Source: Yoonia sp. G8-12 (GTDB lineage Bacteria; Pseudomonadota; Alphaproteobacteria; Rhodobacterales; Rhodobacteraceae). From it: a stretch of DNA of 64,000 nucleotides. Within the stretch, counting starts at the first letter, position 1; every line of letters starts with the position of its first letter. The notes under the pieces are model-generated. The model ran no database searches and was not told where the DNA came from. It saw only the letters and a list, made by a program, of their open reading frames with translations. Made by a program: the position numbers and the translations under genes. Shown here one piece after another: positions 16,702 through 25,887 of the stretch. The DNA lies in contig NZ_CP151762.1 of the NCBI RefSeq assembly GCF_038443675.1, forward strand, positions 2,852,001-2,916,000. The letters are read 5' to 3'.

Positions 16702-17916
16702 ATGGATTTTGACGCCCTATTCAATGAACAATTGACGCAATTGAAAGACGACGGAAACTATCGTTATTTCGCCGAATTGGAACGCCAGTGCGGCAAATTT
16801 CCACGGGCGGCCAACCATGACGAGGACGGTGTGCGTGATGTGACCGTTTGGTGTTCAAACGACTACCTTGGCATGGGACAACACCCCAAGGTGATCGAAG
16901 CGATGTGCGAAGCGGTCGAACGCACCGGCACCGGCGCTGGTGGGACACGCAACATTTCCGGCACCAATCACGACCATCTTTTACTTGAGCGCGAACTGGC
17001 CGATTTGCACGGCAAGGAAGCTGCGTTGCTGTTCACATCCGGCTATGTTTCCAACTGGGCGGCCCTTAGCACGCTGGGAAGTCGTCTGCAGGATTGCGTG
17101 ATCCTGTCGGATGCGGGCAACCACGCATCGATGATCGAGGGTATTCGCCATTCCCGCGCCAAGAAAGTGATCTGGAAGCACAACGACGTCCATGATCTGG
17201 AAATGAAGCTGCGCTGTCTGCCGGCGGATGTGCCCAAGATTGTGGCCTTTGAAAGCGTCTATTCCATGGACGGTGATATTGCCCCGATCAAAGAAATCGT
17301 TGAAGTGGCCGAAAAATACGGCGCGATGACCTATCTTGATGAGGTCCACGCCGTTGGCATGTACGGTCCGCGCGGTGGTGGTGTTAGCGAACGCGAAGGT
17401 CTTGCGGACAGGATCACTTTGATTGAGGGCACGCTGGGCAAAGCCTATGGTGTTGTCGGCGGGTACATCACCGGGTCGGCAGCTCTGTGCGATTTTATCC
17501 GCAGCTTTGCATCGGGTTTTATCTTTACCACAGCATTGCCGCCTGCGGTCGCGGCCGCGGCGCGAACCTCTATCGCTTATCTGAAAGAATCAGAGATTGA
17601 GCGCGCCCAACAACGCCGTCAGGTGGCCCGTTTGCGCGCTGCACTTGATCGCGAGGGCATTCCCCACATGTACAACGAAAGCCACATCGTACCTGTGATG
17701 ATCGGCGATCCGGTGAAAACACGGATGCTCGCGGATTATTTGATGCGCGAATGGGATGTTTATGTGCAACCAATCAACTATCCGACCGTTCCCAAGGGAA
17801 CGGAACGCTTACGTTTCACCCCGTCACCGCTGCATACGGACGCCGATATTGAACATCTTATTAATGCCTTAAGGGTTCTATGGAAGCAATGTGCGCTCGC
17901 ACACGCGGTGGCGTAA
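16702..17916 (+). CDS. hemA: 5-aminolevulinate synthase
   Basis: HemA condenses glycine with succinyl-CoA to give 5-aminolevulinate, the committed step of tetrapyrrole synthesis in alphaproteobacteria (Shemin route). The 404-residue PLP enzyme shows GAGGTRNISGTNHDH near residue 78-92, the aspartate of YLDEVHAVGMYG near 215, and the PLP lysine in EGTLGKAYG near 248. It starts five bases after puhE, tying precursor supply to the photosynthetic superoperon. A second ALA synthase elsewhere in the genome is possible. Confidence 0.97.
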   Translation: MDFDALFNEQLTQLKDDGNYRYFAELERQCGKFPRAANHDEDGVRDVTVWCSNDYLGMGQHPKVIEAMCEAVERTGTGAGGTRNISGTNHDHLLLERELADLHGKEAALLFTSGYVSNWAALSTLGSRLQDCVILSDAGNHASMIEGIRHSRAKKVIWKHNDVHDLEMKLRCLPADVPKIVAFESVYSMDGDIAPIKEIVEVAEKYGAMTYLDEVHAVGMYGPRGGGVSEREGLADRITLIEGTLGKAYGVVGGYITGSAALCDFIRSFASGFIFTTALPPAVAAAARTSIAYLKESEIERAQQRRQVARLRAALDREGIPHMYNESHIVPVMIGDPVKTRMLADYLMREWDVYVQPINYPTVPKGTERLRFTPSPLHTDADIEHLINALRVLWKQCALAHAVA

Positions 17917-18028
17917 CGCTCATCACACAATCTTTTGCCTGTAGGGGTGGACCGCGACGTTTGGCGCGTTACATTACCCACCGACTGGGGCGAACGGTCA
18001 CAGAACTAGATCGAAGAGGAATACGATC

Positions 18029-18475
18029 ATGAAACGTTTTACAATTGCAGCAGTATTTGCTGTCCTTTCCGCACCCGCTTTTGCTGACGGCCATGCCGCA
18101 ACCGCCGGCGATGCCGCCGCTGGTGAAGAGCAGTTCAACCGTCAGTGTGTAGCGTGCCACGTTGTGGCAGATGCATCTGGTGAGGTTCTTGCAGGTCGCA
18201 ATGCACGCACAGGCCCGAACCTTTATGGTATCGCAGGCCGCACAATCGGTTCGGTTGAAGACTTTCGTTATAGCGATGGTCTGATCGAGCTTGGTGAAGC
18301 TGGCACGCCTTGGACAGAAGAGGCCTTTGTTGGCTACGTTCAGGACCCAACAGGCTGGCTGCGCGAAACACTCGACAACCGCCGCGCACGCGGCAAAATG
18401 GCTTATCAGGTCCGCGAAGAAGCACAGGCATATGACCTGTATGCATATCTCGCGACATTTGCTGCCGAAGAATAA
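18029..18475 (+). CDS. cycA: Periplasmic cytochrome c2
   Basis: Soluble electron carrier between the bc1 complex and the oxidised reaction center. The 148-residue precursor has a signal peptide (cleavage likely after AFA at 19), the haem motif CVACH at 40-44, and a methionine ligand candidate in GKMAYQV near residue 122. AGAGGAA precedes the ATG. The 112-bp gap after hemA may hold its own promoter, but no PpsR-type box was seen there. It ends at a strong terminator shared with convergent bchO. Confidence 0.92.
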   Translation: MKRFTIAAVFAVLSAPAFADGHAATAGDAAAGEEQFNRQCVACHVVADASGEVLAGRNARTGPNLYGIAGRTIGSVEDFRYSDGLIELGEAGTPWTEEAFVGYVQDPTGWLRETLDNRRARGKMAYQVREEAQAYDLYAYLATFAAEE

Positions 18476-18510
18476 GATGGATAACGGGAAACCGTTGTTC
18501 TCAATAAAGA

Positions 18511-18543
18511 AAGGCCGTCGGGGGACACCCCGGCGGCCTTTTA
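18511..18543 (+). terminator. Rho-independent terminator of the bchF-cycA superoperon
   Basis: The arms AAGGCCGTCGGGG and CCCCGGCGGCCTT (one mismatch) enclose a tiny loop and end in a T-run. It lies between the convergent cycA and bchO genes and its 3' edge contains the bchO stop codon. The A-run on the left side makes it potentially bidirectional. Confidence 0.85.
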
Positions 18544-19386
18544 CATTGCACTGATCAAGGCAGCGATCGCTGTGGGATCTTCCTCATGTGCCAGGTGCCC
18601 CAACGCGGGAAGTTCTGTTAGCTTGGCCTGTGGCAGCCGTTTGGCCGCATCACGGCTGACATCCGGCGGCACGGCTTTATCGCCAAGCCCGGTGATCAAA
18701 TGGACAGGCACGTCAATTTTTCCAAGCCGCGCCATCAGCCCATCCAAGGACCATTGCGACATCATCGACAGCGTTGCATCGACGTGGCCCTTGTCAGTGG
18801 CCAGCCGGTAATAAAGATCGACGCCTTGTTCATCGAGCGTCGAACCCGTCCCTTCAATCAAGTTGCGCACGCCGCCACGTGTTGTCGTTTTGCTAAAAAT
18901 GCTGGCGGTAAAGGGTGTGACAGCCAAGGCTTTGGCCATCATCGGAAAGAGCCAACCGGCGACCCCTTTGAAATTTCCCAAGGCAGCGTTTATCCCCACA
19001 ATCCCCGAACCGGGCTGCATGCCCAATTCCCACATGCGCAATGCAATCGCAGCCCCGGCTGAGTGCCCGACGACAATATCGGGTGTCCAGCCTTGGTTGC
19101 GCGACAGCGACAACAGGTCCGTTGCCATATGATCCAGCCCGCAGCGTTGTTGCGCGCCCAATTGGGTAAATCCTTGCCCGGGTAGATCGACCGCCACAAC
19201 GTGATGGGTCTTCGCCAGAATGGGAAAAAGGCCACGGAAACTTTGCGTCGCACCACCGGCCCCATGGATCAGCAGGATCGTTGGCCCTTCGCCATGCTCC
19301 TGAATGTGCCATCGGTGCGGACGGTGCAGTACCCGCCGCGAATATGCTGTCAGAGGCCAGTCCTTGGCGTCCTCGGGCCAGCGCAT
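18541..19386 (-). CDS. bchO: BchO, alpha/beta-hydrolase of bacteriochlorophyll synthesis
   Basis: A 281-residue alpha/beta-hydrolase with the oxyanion segment IHGAGG (about 40-45), the nucleophile elbow GHSAG (about 105-109), and a C-terminal ALGHLAHEED that supplies the catalytic His. BchO genes accompany the Mg-chelatase genes bchI and bchD; the exact reaction is not settled. Its ATG shares bases with the bchD stop (TAATG), so it is the last gene of crtA-bchI-bchD-bchO. Its TAA at 18541-18543 lies within the terminator hairpin region. Confidence 0.92.
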   Translation of the reverse strand: MRWPEDAKDWPLTAYSRRVLHRPHRWHIQEHGEGPTILLIHGAGGATQSFRGLFPILAKTHHVVAVDLPGQGFTQLGAQQRCGLDHMATDLLSLSRNQGWTPDIVVGHSAGAAIALRMWELGMQPGSGIVGINAALGNFKGVAGWLFPMMAKALAVTPFTASIFSKTTTRGGVRNLIEGTGSTLDEQGVDLYYRLATDKGHVDATLSMMSQWSLDGLMARLGKIDVPVHLITGLGDKAVPPDVSRDAAKRLPQAKLTELPALGHLAHEEDPTAIAALISAM

Positions 19387-21017
19387 TAATCGCCCAACGC
19401 GGTAGCGACGGATTTCGACAGGCGTTCGGCATCGGCACGCGGCAAAGGCAGATAGGCTGCATCCAATGTCTGAGCGAGATTGCGCAGCGCAGGTTCTGGC
19501 CGGTTTCCTGTATCAATGACAATCGCATCGGTCCCATGTGCGCGCAGCACGCGGGCAATTTGTTGCGCGTCGAGTGCCGCTTGTTTGCGGTCGGCGCTGC
19601 CATCAAGGGCGATATTTGCGCGGCCATCGGTGAGAATTGCAATGGTCGGCGTCATGCCACGGCGGGTCGCTTGGATGGCTTGCTCAAATGCGGTGACCAT
19701 GCCTGCAGCAAGCGGTGTGCCGCCCCCGCCCGGTAGTGCGGCCAGACGCCGTTTGGTTTGCACCAATGAGCGGGTGGGCGGCAACAATAGCTCGGCTTCG
19801 GTCCCGCGAAAGGCGACAAGCGCCACATGATCGCGTCGCGCATAGGCCTGTGCCAGCAAGATTTCCACCGCACCTTTTGCCTCAGCCAAGCGTGTGAGCG
19901 CAGAAGAGCCAGAGGCATCGACCGTGAAGATCAAAAGCCGGTCTGATTTTTCTTCAAACCGCTTGATCCGGATATCGTCAGGACGGATATGCAGGCCTTC
20001 GCGTCCTGTCGCGTTCCGGCGGATCGTTTGCCAAGGGGCTGCCGCGCGCAAGGTGCCGATAATATCAATCCGCGCGCCATCGCTGATGCGCCCCGCGCGC
20101 GACGGCAGGGGCCGGCCGCGCCTGTTGCCTTTGCGCGCGGCACCCGTGCCATTGCCACGCCCAGCGCGGGCCTTCTGCGCGGCGAGCTGTTCCAGCAGAT
20201 TATCCGGCAGCATCGCGCGGACCGCCTCCAGTAAGAGCTCATCAGGTAGATCAAGGCTATCTTCGGGGCCATTGCTGTCGTCGCTTTGATCGGGCGGTGG
20301 CGCCGGGGGCTCTTCGTCCTGCATTTCAGGTTCAGGCACACGCGTGGCGCGATGCGCAAAGATAAGCGTGCATGCAATTTCGACGTCCTCGGCCGTGATC
20401 GTCGTCCGGCCCATTAGGGCTGCATTGGCGCGGGCGGCGCGCAGCGCAAATAGCGGTGCGCGCATGCTGTCGATCCCAAGATCATGGGCGATACGGGTCA
20501 GTTGTTCGATCAGATCAGCCGGAACAATGACGTGGTTTAGGTCTATCGCGGTCGTGGGTCGGGTTTCTGTGATATCTTGTAGCGAGCAATCCGAAAGATC
20601 GACGCGAAAGGCCAAGCGTTCGGCTAGTTTGGGGTTCAGGCATTCGTCGGGTTCTGCGCCTTCATCCAGCGCAATCAGGGTGTGATCCGCGTTGCGATCC
20701 AGCGCGACGGCCAGCCGTGCTGCCAATCCGGTGGTGGCGCGTTCGGCCATGGCAAGCACCAAGGTGCCGGTGGTTTCCAGCAACCCTTTTTCGCGGATCA
20801 TATGTCCGCTGGCCAGGGTCGCCGACAGATCAAGCCCGCCAAAGAGTGCTTCGTCAGAAACTGTGGGATGCAGGCGGCGCGCATCAGAAGTGATCATCGC
20901 CGTAAGGCGCGCGCGCACCGGACCGGACCGCGCACGAATGCATATCCCACCGAGCGCCGGATCAAGCCCAAGCAATTGCAACGCGCGCGTTGCGTGGTGC
21001 CAGACTTCGTTAGCCAA
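19386..21017 (-). CDS. bchD: Magnesium chelatase subunit D
   Basis: BchD joins BchI in the AAA+ double ring that drives Mg insertion by BchH. The product has a degenerate AAA+ domain, an acidic and proline-rich linker (about 250-280, with PEPEMQDEEPPAPPPDQSDD), and a C-terminal integrin-I/VWA domain with the MIDAS DASGSS. I propose a TTG start at 21017-21015 giving 543 residues (LANEVWHHATRALQLLGLDP), preceded by GGAAGAAG and overlapping the bchI stop by 8 bases. The frame also extends to 21122 inside bchI, but that extension is not conserved-looking. The start is the main doubt. Confidence 0.9.
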   Translation of the reverse strand: MANEVWHHATRALQLLGLDPALGGICIRARSGPVRARLTAMITSDARRLHPTVSDEALFGGLDLSATLASGHMIREKGLLETTGTLVLAMAERATTGLAARLAVALDRNADHTLIALDEGAEPDECLNPKLAERLAFRVDLSDCSLQDITETRPTTAIDLNHVIVPADLIEQLTRIAHDLGIDSMRAPLFALRAARANAALMGRTTITAEDVEIACTLIFAHRATRVPEPEMQDEEPPAPPPDQSDDSNGPEDSLDLPDELLLEAVRAMLPDNLLEQLAAQKARAGRGNGTGAARKGNRRGRPLPSRAGRISDGARIDIIGTLRAAAPWQTIRRNATGREGLHIRPDDIRIKRFEEKSDRLLIFTVDASGSSALTRLAEAKGAVEILLAQAYARRDHVALVAFRGTEAELLLPPTRSLVQTKRRLAALPGGGGTPLAAGMVTAFEQAIQATRRGMTPTIAILTDGRANIALDGSADRKQAALDAQQIARVLRAHGTDAIVIDTGNRPEPALRNLAQTLDAAYLPLPRADAERLSKSVATALGD

Positions 21018-22011
21018 GGACTTCTTCCACAGTGCGGGCAACGCGGGTGCCGCTGCCTGCTTCGTCCAGCGGATCACGGCGTAGTCGGTGGCGCAGGGCC
21101 ATGGGGGCGACGGCTTTAACATGGGCGCGGGTCAGCGCCGTATCATCGCGCCACGCAGCATAAGCACGGGCCGCCTTCAGCAACGTCAATTCGCCGCGCA
21201 GACCATCAGAGCCGAGGGCGAGGCAAAGTTCGGCTACATCAGTCAGTGTTTTATCAGAGGTTTTCAGTTTCGTAAGTGCGGCGCGCGCGGTCAGAATACG
21301 GTCACGGATCGCGGCATCTTCGGCCTGCCAGCGCAGCATGAAGGCGGCGTAGTCGTTCTCGAAGGCATCGCGCCGTTTGATCACGTCAACGCGGGTGGCC
21401 ACGTCTTTGGGCGACGCGACCTCGACCGACAGACCGAAACGGTCCAACAGTTGTGGGCGCAATTCGCCTTCTTCAGGGTTTCCGGAGCCCACCAGCACAA
21501 ATCGTGCTGGATGGCGGATGGAAAGCCCCTCACGCTCTACCACGTTTTCACCTGATTGGGCGACATCAAGCAGTAGATCGACGATGTGATCCTCAAGCAG
21601 GTTCACTTCGTCGATATAAAGATAGCCGCGGTTGGCGCGGGCCAGCAAACCGGGTTGAAATGCCTTTTCGCCCTTGGTGAGGGCTTTTTCGATATCAAGG
21701 GCACCGGTCACGCGGTCTTCGGTCGCGCCAAGAGGCAGGTCCACAACGGGTGTTGGCGTTTCATGCGTGCGTTTCGTTTTCAGGTTTGCCCAAGCCGGCA
21801 CGTTCTTGGCTGATGCGCTGTTGATGGGGCAACCTTTGATGGCGGTAATCGGCGGCAGCAATGCCGCCAAGGCCCGCACGGCAGTGGATTTCCCCGTGCC
21901 ACGATCACCAAAAACCAGGACTCCGCCGATGCTGGCATCAATCGCGGTCAGGATCATCGCCAGTTTCATTTCTTCTTGGCCGACGATGGCTGAAAAGGGG
22001 AATGGTTGCAT
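21010..22011 (-). CDS. bchI: Magnesium chelatase ATPase subunit I
   Basis: BchI is the AAA+ ATPase of Mg-chelatase. The 333-residue product has Walker A GDRGTGKST (35-43), Walker B YLYIDEVNLL near residue 140, and sensor/arginine-finger regions GSGNPEEGELRPQLLDRFGL. It starts one base within the crtA stop (TAATG) and overlaps bchD, so translation of crtA, bchI and bchD is probably coupled. Confidence 0.97.
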   Translation of the reverse strand: MQPFPFSAIVGQEEMKLAMILTAIDASIGGVLVFGDRGTGKSTAVRALAALLPPITAIKGCPINSASAKNVPAWANLKTKRTHETPTPVVDLPLGATEDRVTGALDIEKALTKGEKAFQPGLLARANRGYLYIDEVNLLEDHIVDLLLDVAQSGENVVEREGLSIRHPARFVLVGSGNPEEGELRPQLLDRFGLSVEVASPKDVATRVDVIKRRDAFENDYAAFMLRWQAEDAAIRDRILTARAALTKLKTSDKTLTDVAELCLALGSDGLRGELTLLKAARAYAAWRDDTALTRAHVKAVAPMALRHRLRRDPLDEAGSGTRVARTVEEVLG

Positions 22012-22712
22012 TATGCGGCCTCAAGTTTGGCTAAGGGGGATATGCCGTTCCATGTGCCGCGATCCGAGTGGACGGCAAAACGGGCGTAAAGTTCTTCGCG
22101 AAACCAGCCTTCATCGCGCACGGCGCGGATGGCGTCGGCGTGGGGGCCGGTACGGGCGAAGCTGGCCATCGCTTTCTCGGAAGGCCAGATAGAAAAGGTG
22201 ACTTGATGGAGCATGGGCACTTCGCCGATGCCGATCTTGAAAGCGACGTTAGGGTCTTTGCCGATCATTTCAGAGATATTCGGCACGCGCCTCCAAAACC
22301 GGGTCAGGATGCTGGGTTTGATTGTCGCGCGGGTCAACGCGGCCAGCGGGCCACCGATTTGGGTGTTCGTGGGCACAAAAGGTGATTGCCCCGACCACGC
22401 GCCGCGCGCGCTTTGGGTTTGCAAAAACACGGTCCAGTCTTCGGTCGCGCGTTTTTGGTAGGTCGCGAATATGCCGGACTGGGTGCGCGCCCGTGCGGTT
22501 TGGGCATCGGGCCATGTTGCGAGGATCGCATAGACGGCGGTGTTGGGGACGGGCGTAAACCCTTCGCCGGTGCCTGATCCGCAGAGTTTCCAAAACCCGA
22601 TGTCGGCCGTGCGCGCCAGTGGCAGTCTTGCCCCGCCCATCATCGTCAACGCCCAAGCACGGGCCAAGGGCCCTGCGAAGCGGAAAAATGACAGGCTAAC
22701 GGTTTGAGTCAC
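22011..22712 (-). CDS. crtA: Spheroidene monooxygenase
   Basis: CrtA adds the keto group that turns spheroidene into spheroidenone, a carotenoid made under oxygen. The product is 233 residues from a GTG at 22712-22710 (reading MTQTVSLSFFRFAGPLARAWAL), with AGAGG eight bases upstream. The frame extends to a TTG at 22736, which would place the start inside a PpsR box and is less likely. Typical features are the N-terminal SLSFFRF strand and the C-terminal WFREELYARFAV with GTWNG. It heads the leftward crtA-bchI-bchD-bchO operon. Confidence 0.9.
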   Translation of the reverse strand: MTQTVSLSFFRFAGPLARAWALTMMGGARLPLARTADIGFWKLCGSGTGEGFTPVPNTAVYAILATWPDAQTARARTQSGIFATYQKRATEDWTVFLQTQSARGAWSGQSPFVPTNTQIGGPLAALTRATIKPSILTRFWRRVPNISEMIGKDPNVAFKIGIGEVPMLHQVTFSIWPSEKAMASFARTGPHADAIRAVRDEGWFREELYARFAVHSDRGTWNGISPLAKLEAA

Positions 22713-22730
22713 AACGAAGACCTCTGATCG

Positions 22731-22748
22731 TGTCAACTAATCCTGACA
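22731..22748. promoter_or_regulatory. PpsR/CrtJ binding site (crtA-proximal)
   Basis: TGTCAACTAATCCTGACA matches TGT-N12-ACA and the extended TGTC-N10-GACA. It is 18 bp upstream of the proposed crtA GTG, in the 107-bp region shared with divergent crtI. Confidence 0.75.
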
Positions 22749-22785
22749 TATTGCATGAGATTTGGGAAGATGTTGACATAAGAAT

Positions 22786-22803
22786 TGTCAACTTGTGTTT
22801 ACA
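22786..22803. promoter_or_regulatory. PpsR/CrtJ binding site (crtI-proximal)
   Basis: TGTCAACTTGTGTTTACA matches TGT-N12-ACA and lies 16 bp before the crtI ATG. Its centre is 55 bp from the crtA-proximal box, about five helical turns, so both boxes face the same side of DNA and could be bound cooperatively. Confidence 0.75.
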
Positions 22804-22819
22804 CTATTAGTGTTAGCCT

Positions 22820-24358
22820 ATGATTACAGATATTCAAAGCGATTCAAACGCAGCAATTGTGATCGGCGCGGGGCTTGGCGGCCTTGCAGCGGCCATGCGC
22901 CTTGGGGCCAAGGGCTATGCCGTGACGGTATTGGATCGGCTGGATAAGCCGGGTGGTCGGGGGTCATCTGTCACGCAAGATGGACACCGATTCGATCTGG
23001 GCCCCACGATTATTACCGTGCCACAGGTCTATGAGGATTTGTGGGCCGCTTGCGGCAGGGATTTTCACAAAGATATTGATCTGCGCCCGATGGACCCGTT
23101 TTACGAGGTGCGCTGGCAAGACGGATCTACCTTTACCGCCCGTCAGGATACGGACGCGATGCTGGCCGAGGTCGCGCGCCTCAGCCCGCGCGACGTGAAA
23201 GGTTACAAGCGATTTTTGAAGGACAGCGAGGCCCGGTATGTCGTGGGTTTCGAAGGGATGGTTGCCAAGCCGATGCACCGGCTTTGGGAAACGATCAAGG
23301 TGCTGCCGCAATTTGCGATGCTGCGCGCGGACCGCTCAATCCTTGGGTTGGCCAAGGCGCGGGTGAAAGACCCGCGTTTGCGTATGGCCCTGTCCTTTCA
23401 CCCGCTCTTTATCGGGGGTGATCCGCGCCATGTGACGTCGATGTATGCGCTTGTGGCGTATCTCGAAAAGGAATTCGGCGTGCATTACGCCATGGGTGGC
23501 GTACAGGCGATTGCGCAGGCGATGACAAACGTGATCCGGTCGCAAGGCGGACAGGTCCGTCAGGGCGCCGAAGTTGATGAAATCCTGATTGAAGATGGCG
23601 CTGCCAAAGGTGTGCGCCTGACCAATGCCGAGGTGATTTCTGCCGATCTGGTAGTCAGCAACGCGGATGCGGGCCATACCTATCAGCACCTGATGCGCAA
23701 CGCACCGCGCAAACGCTGGACTGATCAAAAACTGAAATCACGCCGCTGGTCGATGGGGCTGTTTGTTTGGTATTTCGGCACCAAAGGTACCGCCAAGATG
23801 TGGCCTGATGTAGGTCACCATACCATTACCAATGCGCCCCGTTACGAGGGGCTGCTGAAGGATATTTTCATCAACGGCAAACTGTCCGATGACATGAGCC
23901 TTTATATCCACCGCCCCTCGAAAACTGACCCGAGTGTTGCCCCTGCGGGCGATGACACCTTCTATGTGCTTTCGCCTGTGCCGCATCTGGGGTTCGATGA
24001 TCCAGTCGCGTGGCAGAAGGAGGCCGAGATATATAAGGCCAAGGTGACGGCCGAGGTTGAAAAGACGATGCCTGGTTTTGCCGAACACATCAGCACCGAA
24101 ATGGTTCTGACGCCCGAGGATTTCCGTGATCGGTATCTGTCGCCCAATGGCTCTGGTTTTTCGATCGAACCCCGCATTTTGCAATCCGCGTGGTTTCGTC
24201 CACATAACGTCAGCGAAGAGGCCAAGGGTCTTTATCTGGTGGGCGCTGGCACCCACCCCGGTGCCGGTGTCCCCGGTGTCATTTCCAGTGCCGAGGTACT
24301 GGCAAAACTGGTTCCAGACGCGCCGATCATGCCTGAATTAAAGGTCGCTGCCGAATGA
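22820..24358 (+). CDS. crtI: Phytoene desaturase
   Basis: CrtI introduces double bonds into phytoene to give neurosporene or lycopene. The 512-residue flavoprotein has the dinucleotide motif VIGAGLGGLAAAMRL near residues 14-28, then the KPGGRGSS segment, and the C-terminal family signature LYLVGAGTHPGAGVPGVISS near 473-492. No clear ribosome site precedes the ATG at 22820; the leader between the PpsR box and the ATG is only 16 bp, so the mRNA may be leaderless or nearly so. It overlaps crtB by four bases. Confidence 0.95.
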   Translation: MITDIQSDSNAAIVIGAGLGGLAAAMRLGAKGYAVTVLDRLDKPGGRGSSVTQDGHRFDLGPTIITVPQVYEDLWAACGRDFHKDIDLRPMDPFYEVRWQDGSTFTARQDTDAMLAEVARLSPRDVKGYKRFLKDSEARYVVGFEGMVAKPMHRLWETIKVLPQFAMLRADRSILGLAKARVKDPRLRMALSFHPLFIGGDPRHVTSMYALVAYLEKEFGVHYAMGGVQAIAQAMTNVIRSQGGQVRQGAEVDEILIEDGAAKGVRLTNAEVISADLVVSNADAGHTYQHLMRNAPRKRWTDQKLKSRRWSMGLFVWYFGTKGTAKMWPDVGHHTITNAPRYEGLLKDIFINGKLSDDMSLYIHRPSKTDPSVAPAGDDTFYVLSPVPHLGFDDPVAWQKEAEIYKAKVTAEVEKTMPGFAEHISTEMVLTPEDFRDRYLSPNGSGFSIEPRILQSAWFRPHNVSEEAKGLYLVGAGTHPGAGVPGVISSAEVLAKLVPDAPIMPELKVAAE

Positions 24359-25377
24359 TCCGCCCTGATGATCTTGAACATTGCCGCGAGGCGATCCGCC
24401 ATGGATCACTATCGTTTCATGCGGCGAGCAAGCTGTTGCCAGCCAAGGTGCGCGATCCCGCACTAGCACTTTATGCCTTCTGCCGTCTGGCCGATGATGA
24501 GGTGGACGAGGGCGATTATCAGGCCGGTGCCGTCTTTCGTCTGCAAGAGCGGTTGGACGCGGCCTATGCCGGTCAACCCAAGAACGCCCCCGAGGATCGC
24601 GCCTTTGCCGCGATTATCGAGGACTTTGAGATGCCACGCGCTCTACCCGAGGCTTTGTTGGAGGGGCTCGCATGGGATGCCGCCGAACACCGCTATGACA
24701 CGTTGAGCGGTGTGCGCGATTATTCCGCCCGCGTGGCCAGTGCCGTCGGTGCGATGATGTGCGTACTGATGCGCGTGCGCGACCCCGATGCGCTGGCGCG
24801 GGCCTGTGATCTTGGCGTTGCGATGCAACTGACGAATATCGCCCGCGATGTGGGCGAAGATGCCCGCATGGGGCGGATTTACCTGCCGCTGGATTGGCTG
24901 GCCGAGGCGGGAATTGATCCTGCGAATTTCACCCGCGAACCCCTGCCAACCGATGACGTGCGGCGTATGGTCAAACGGCTCTTGGCAGAGGCCGACAGGC
25001 TTTATCTGCGATCCGAGGCAGGGATTGATGTGCTGCCCTTGCAGGCGCGCACCGGTATCTGGGCAGCGCGGCTGATTTATGCAGGCATTGGCAAACAACT
25101 GCGCAAGCAGGGGTTTGATAGTATTTCGATGCGCGCCCGCACCAATGGGCGGCAAAAACTGGGCTGGTTGATGCAGGCCGGTGCGCGCACGGGTGTGTCG
25201 CTGATCATGCCGAAATCCGCTGTGGTTTACGCCAAACCCCTGCCCGAAGTGGCCTTTCTGGTCGATGCCGCCAGCCGTGCAAATCCCGATCAACGGCGCA
25301 CGTCTTCTGTCTTGGACATATTGGCCGAATTGAAAGCGCGCGAAGCAGGCATTGGAACCGACCGCCCGATGGCCTAA
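24355..25377 (+). CDS. crtB: Phytoene synthase
   Basis: CrtB joins two geranylgeranyl diphosphates to form phytoene. The 340-residue product shows the two aspartate-rich motifs of the squalene/phytoene synthase family, DDEVDEGD near residue 44-51 and NIARDVGEDARMGRIYLP near 161-178. The ATG lies in the overlap ATGA with crtI. The supplying enzyme CrtE is not in the window. Confidence 0.95.
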   Translation: MIRPDDLEHCREAIRHGSLSFHAASKLLPAKVRDPALALYAFCRLADDEVDEGDYQAGAVFRLQERLDAAYAGQPKNAPEDRAFAAIIEDFEMPRALPEALLEGLAWDAAEHRYDTLSGVRDYSARVASAVGAMMCVLMRVRDPDALARACDLGVAMQLTNIARDVGEDARMGRIYLPLDWLAEAGIDPANFTREPLPTDDVRRMVKRLLAEADRLYLRSEAGIDVLPLQARTGIWAARLIYAGIGKQLRKQGFDSISMRARTNGRQKLGWLMQAGARTGVSLIMPKSAVVYAKPLPEVAFLVDAASRANPDQRRTSSVLDILAELKAREAGIGTDRPMA

Positions 25378-25407
25378 GTGTACCGGGTACCTTGAAAGGG
25401 GCCTGCG

Positions 25408-25887
25408 ATGGATATTCTGCTGTTTTGCATCTTTTTGGCGGCGACGTTTGGCGCAGGGGCGACCGGTGCTCTCTTTCCTACCGGTGAATGGTACAAAGGC
25501 CTGAACAAGCCGTCATGGACACCGCCGAACTGGGTGTTCCCTGTCATGTGGACCTCGATCTATCTGTTGATCGCTTTCGCCGGTGCGCGTGTCGCTGTCC
25601 TTGATGGCAGCGCTTATGCAATGGCGTTTTGGGCAATGCAGATCGCGTTTAACGCATTGTGGACCCCCGTATTCTTTGGGTTGCGCAATCTCAAAGGCTC
25701 GGTGCCAATCATGGTCTGTCTCTGGATTGCCGTTCTGGGTGCCACGATCACCCATATGCAGCTTGATTTCTGGGCCGGGCTCGCATTTGTGCCCTATCTG
25801 GCGTGGGTCAGCGTGGCCGCCGCATTGAACCTGGAAATGGTTCGCTTGAACCCTGACCAAAAGTCACTTCAACTTCAGAACCTCTGA
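25408..25887 (+). CDS. tspO: TspO/MBR family membrane protein
   Basis: A 159-residue protein with five predicted membrane helices and the family blocks WYKGLNKPSWTPPNWVFPVMW (near 32-52) and NALWTPVFFGL (near 77-88). In Rhodobacter, TspO (CrtK) is an outer-membrane tetrapyrrole-binding negative regulator of pigment genes. AAAGGGG precedes the ATG. It follows crtB by 30 bp and is the last photosynthesis-related gene on this side; bchC, which often follows in relatives, is absent. Confidence 0.93.
   Translation: MDILLFCIFLAATFGAGATGALFPTGEWYKGLNKPSWTPPNWVFPVMWTSIYLLIAFAGARVAVLDGSAYAMAFWAMQIAFNALWTPVFFGLRNLKGSVPIMVCLWIAVLGATITHMQLDFWAGLAFVPYLAWVSVAAALNLEMVRLNPDQKSLQLQNL

Noticed and set aside
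17917..18028. A PpsR box in front of cycA
   Set aside because: No TGT-N12-ACA match was found in the gap; cycA is probably read through from hemA or has a separate promoter not controlled by PpsR.
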